A DNA stretch of 64,000 bases from Mercurialis annua (Eukaryota > Streptophyta > Magnoliopsida > Malpighiales > Euphorbiaceae). Positions within the stretch are counted from its first letter, which is position 1; every line of letters begins with the position of its first letter. This document shows, piece by piece, positions 61,301-64,000 of the stretch. Where the stretch lies: positions 42,249,653 through 42,313,652 of the forward strand of contig NC_065572.1 of the NCBI RefSeq assembly GCF_937616625.2. The letters run 5' to 3'. Position numbers and translations under genes: made by a program. The notes below the pieces were generated by a model. The model was not told where the DNA came from. It saw nothing but the letters and a program-made list of their open reading frames with translations, and did not search any database.

Positions 61301-64000
61301 CCTTTTTAGCAATTTAAGCCAAACGTTTACAAACGTTACGAAACAAATCCAACCGTTTCATCTTTTTAGTAATTTAAGCCAAACGTTTATAAACGTTACG
61401 AAACAAATCAAAGCATTTCACCTTTTTAACAATTTATGCCAAATATTTACAAACGTTCAGAAACAAATCAAAGCGTTTACCCTTTTTAGCAATTTAAGCT
61501 AAACCTTTTCAAACGTTACGAAACATGTCAAAACGTTTCACCTTTTAAGCGATATAAGCCAAACGTTTACAAACAGTACAAAACAAATCCAAACGTTTCG
61601 CCTTTTTAGCGATTTAAGCCAAACGTTTATAAACGCTACGAACCAAATCCAAACGTTTCTTCTTTTTAGCGATTTAAGCCAAACGTTTACAAACGTTACA
61701 AAACAAATCCAAGCGTTTCTCCTTTTTGGCAATTTAAGCCAAACGTTTACAAACGTTGCGAAACAAATCAAAGCGTTTCCACTTTTTAGCAATTTAAGCC
61801 AAACGTTTATAAAGGTTACGAAACAAATCCAAACGTTTCACCGTTTTAGCGATTTAAGGCAAATGTTTACAAACGGTACGAAACAAATCCAAATGTTTCA
61901 CCTTTTTAGCGATTTAAGCCAAATGTTTACAAACGATAAGAAAAAAATCCAAACGTTTCACCTTTTTAGCGATTTAAGCCAAATGTTTACAAACGTTACG
62001 AAACAAATCAAAACATTTCACTTTATAGCGATTTAAGCCAAACATTTACCAACATTACGAAACAAATCCAAACGTTTAGCCTTTATAGTGATGTAAGCCA
62101 AACGTTTACCAACGTTACGAAACAAATCCTAATGTTTCAACTTTTAAACGATTTAAGCCAAACGTTTACAAATGTTATGAAACAAAACAAAACGCTTACA
62201 AACGCTACGAAATAAAACCAAGCGTTTCACCTTATTAGCAATTTAATCCAAACGTTTAAAAAGATTCCGAAACAAATCGAAGCGTTGCACATTTTTAGTA
62301 ATTTAAGCCAAACGTTTATAAACGTTCCAAAAGAAATCAAAGAGTTTAACCTTTTTAGCAATTTATGCCAAACCTTTACAAACGTTACGAAACAAATCCA
62401 AACGTTTCATCTTTTAAGCGATATAAGCCAAACGTTTTCAAACGGTACAAAATAAATACAAACGTTTCCCCTTTTTAGCGATTTAAGCCAAACATTTACA
62501 AACGCTAAGAAACAAATCCAAACGTTTCTCCTTTTTAACGATTTAAGCCAAACGTTTACAAACGTTACAAAACAAATCCAAGCGTTTCTCCTTTTTAGCA
62601 ATTTAAGCCAAACGTCTATAAACGTTACGAAACAAATCAAATCGTTTCACCTTTTTAGCAATTTAAACCAAACGTTTACAAAGGTTACGAAACAAATCCA
62701 AACGTTTCACCTTTTTAGCGATTTAAGCCAAACGTTTACAAACGTTACGAAACAAATCAAAGCGTTTCACCTTTTTAGCAATTTAAGCCAAACGTTTACA
62801 AAAGTTACGAAACAAATCCAAATGTTTCACCGTTTTAGCGATTTAAGCCAAACGCTTACAAACGATACGAAACAAATCCAAATGTTTCACCTTTTTAGCA
62901 ATTTAAGCCAAATGTTTACAAACGATTGAAACAAATACAAACGTTTCACCTTTTTAGCGATTTAAGCCAAATGTTTAAAAAACGTTACGAAACAAATCAA
63001 AACGGTACACTTTTTAGCGATGTAAGCTAAACGTTTACCAACGTTAAGAAATAAATCCAAACGTTTAGCCTTTATAGTGATGTAAGCCAAACGTTTACCA
63101 ACGTTACGAAACAAATCCTAATGTATAACCATTTTAGCGATATAATCCAAACGTTTACAAACGTTACGAAACAAAACAAAACGTTTACAAATGCTACGAA
63201 ACAAAACCAAGCGTTTCACCTTATTAGCAATTTAGGCCAAACATTTACAAACGTTCCGAAACAAATCCAAGCGTTGCAACTTTTTAGTAATTTAAGCCGA
63301 ATGTTTATTAACGTTAAGAAACTAATCCAAGGGTTTCACCTTTTTTAGCAATTTAAGCTAAACGTTTACAAACATTACGAAACATATCCAAACTTTCCCC
63401 ATTTTAGTGATTTAAGCCAAACGTTTAAAACGTTACGAAACAAATCCAAATGGTTCCCCATTATAGCGATTTAAGCCAAACATTTAAAACGTTACGAAAC
63501 AAATCCAAATATTTTTGCGATTTATGCCAAACGTTTACAAACATTACGAAACAAATCCAAATGTTTCACGTTTTTAGTGATTGAAGCCAAACGTTTACAA
63601 AAATTACGAAACAAATCCAAACGTTTCACCTTTTTAGCTATTTAAGCCGAAAGTTTACAAACTTTACGAAACAAATTCAAACGTTTCACCTTTTTAGCGA
63701 TTTAAGCCAAACGTTTACAAAGTTTATGAAACAAATCTAAATGTTTCACCTTTTTCGCAATTTAAGCCAAACGTTTACAAACTTTACAAAACAAATCCAA
63801 GCGTTTGACCTTTATAGAAATTTAAGCCAAACGTTTACAAACGTTACAAAACAAATCCAAGCGTTTCACCTTTTTAGTAATGTAAACCAAACGTTTACAA
63901 ACGTTACGAAAAAATCCTAGCGTTTCACCTTTTTAGCAGTTTAAGCCAAACGTTAACAAAGGTTTTGAAACAAATTCAAACATTTCACCTTTTTAGCAAT
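49362..64000 (+). repeat. 60-bp satellite array, single orientation (right array, part 2)
   Basis: About 240 units, all plus. The exact 60-bp period is plain: between 50761 and 51360 successive units keep the same phase. Each unit is two half-units of 30 bp that both begin AAACGTTT and end CC, one with ACGAAACAAATCC and the other with TTTAGCGATTTAAGCC. Typical variants are AAATGTTT, AAACATTT and GCAATTT, that is C-to-T or G-to-A at CpG. Units of 59 bp with TTTAAAACGTT shift the reading frame. The long apparent frames (the longest at 59012-59581) have no independent sign of being genes. The array runs to the window end. Confidence 0.95.
52254..63088 (+). repeat. Higher-order repeats of about 1.6-1.9 kb in the satellite
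   Basis: A rare unit pair (CCTTTATAGTGATGTAAGCC followed by TTTACCAACGTT and AATCCTAATGTTTCACC) recurs at about 52254, 53284, 55147, 56902, 58598, 60499, 62079 and 63068. Spacings are about 1030, 1863, 1755, 1696, 1901, 1580 and 989 bp. Other rare variants recur in the same order, such as ATATTTTGGCGATTTATGCC (53660, 57286, 60946, 63509) and CAAAACGTTTACAAACGCTA. The two short intervals look like internally deleted copies. Confidence 0.85.

Noticed and set aside
45636..63348. Many open reading frames in the right satellite array on both strands
   Set aside because: They follow the 20-codon period of the satellite, share one repeating peptide per strand, lack independent starts, and end wherever a 59-bp unit shifts phase.
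1..64000. Host genes, tRNA, rRNA or telomere repeats
   Set aside because: No TTTAGGG runs, no cloverleaf-like conserved boxes and no ribosomal sequence were noticed on either strand. Everything non-satellite is accounted for by LTR elements or AT-rich sequence inside them.

Overview
The window looks like plant (eudicot-type) heterochromatin. It is AT-rich and has no host protein gene, tRNA or rRNA that I can recognise. It consists of long arrays of one 60-bp satellite interrupted by LTR retrotransposons of Ty3/gypsy type. Evidence for a plant is the Tat-lineage pol with two RNase H domains, the primer binding site matching initiator tRNA-Met (TGGTATCAGAGC), LTRs several kb long, and an antisense extra gene carrying the plant 'putative gypsy-type transposon' (PF04195-like) domain. 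I cannot name the species.

Layout. 1-794: end of an LTR, cut by the window edge. 795-11204: satellite, with many switches of strand. 11205-14188: solo LTR. 14189-22981: satellite again. The stretch 1-8412 is repeated as 13395-21790 at an offset of about 13.39 kb, so the solo LTR and the array beside it were duplicated together.

22982-45290: a nest of LTR elements, all on the minus strand. Element A (Tat lineage) has its 3' LTR at 22982-23530, an antisense extra gene at 24032-26481, a 45-bp minisatellite, and a decayed pol at 27385-34406. Its integrase is split by a 4.5-kb solo LTR (D, 28248-32746, perfect 5-bp target duplication). Its reverse transcriptase is cut by element B (34407-41929), which appears non-autonomous and has almost identical LTRs. 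B's 5' LTR is broken and joined to a scrap of leader and the LTR of element C (42018-45290), which carries a 370-bp MITE with a 9-bp target duplication.

45291-64000: satellite in a single orientation, with higher-order repeats of about 1.6-1.9 kb, interrupted once by a 2.3-kb solo LTR (E, 47051-49361, perfect 5-bp target duplication).

No intact gene set was found. Pol and the antisense gene both carry stops and frameshifts. Many apparent open reading frames lie in the satellite only because 60 bp is 20 codons. The points of most interest are the two-half-unit structure of the satellite and its repeated inversions, different palindrome clusters in the U3 of three related LTRs, and three hairpins in solo LTR E whose stems change in a compensatory way.
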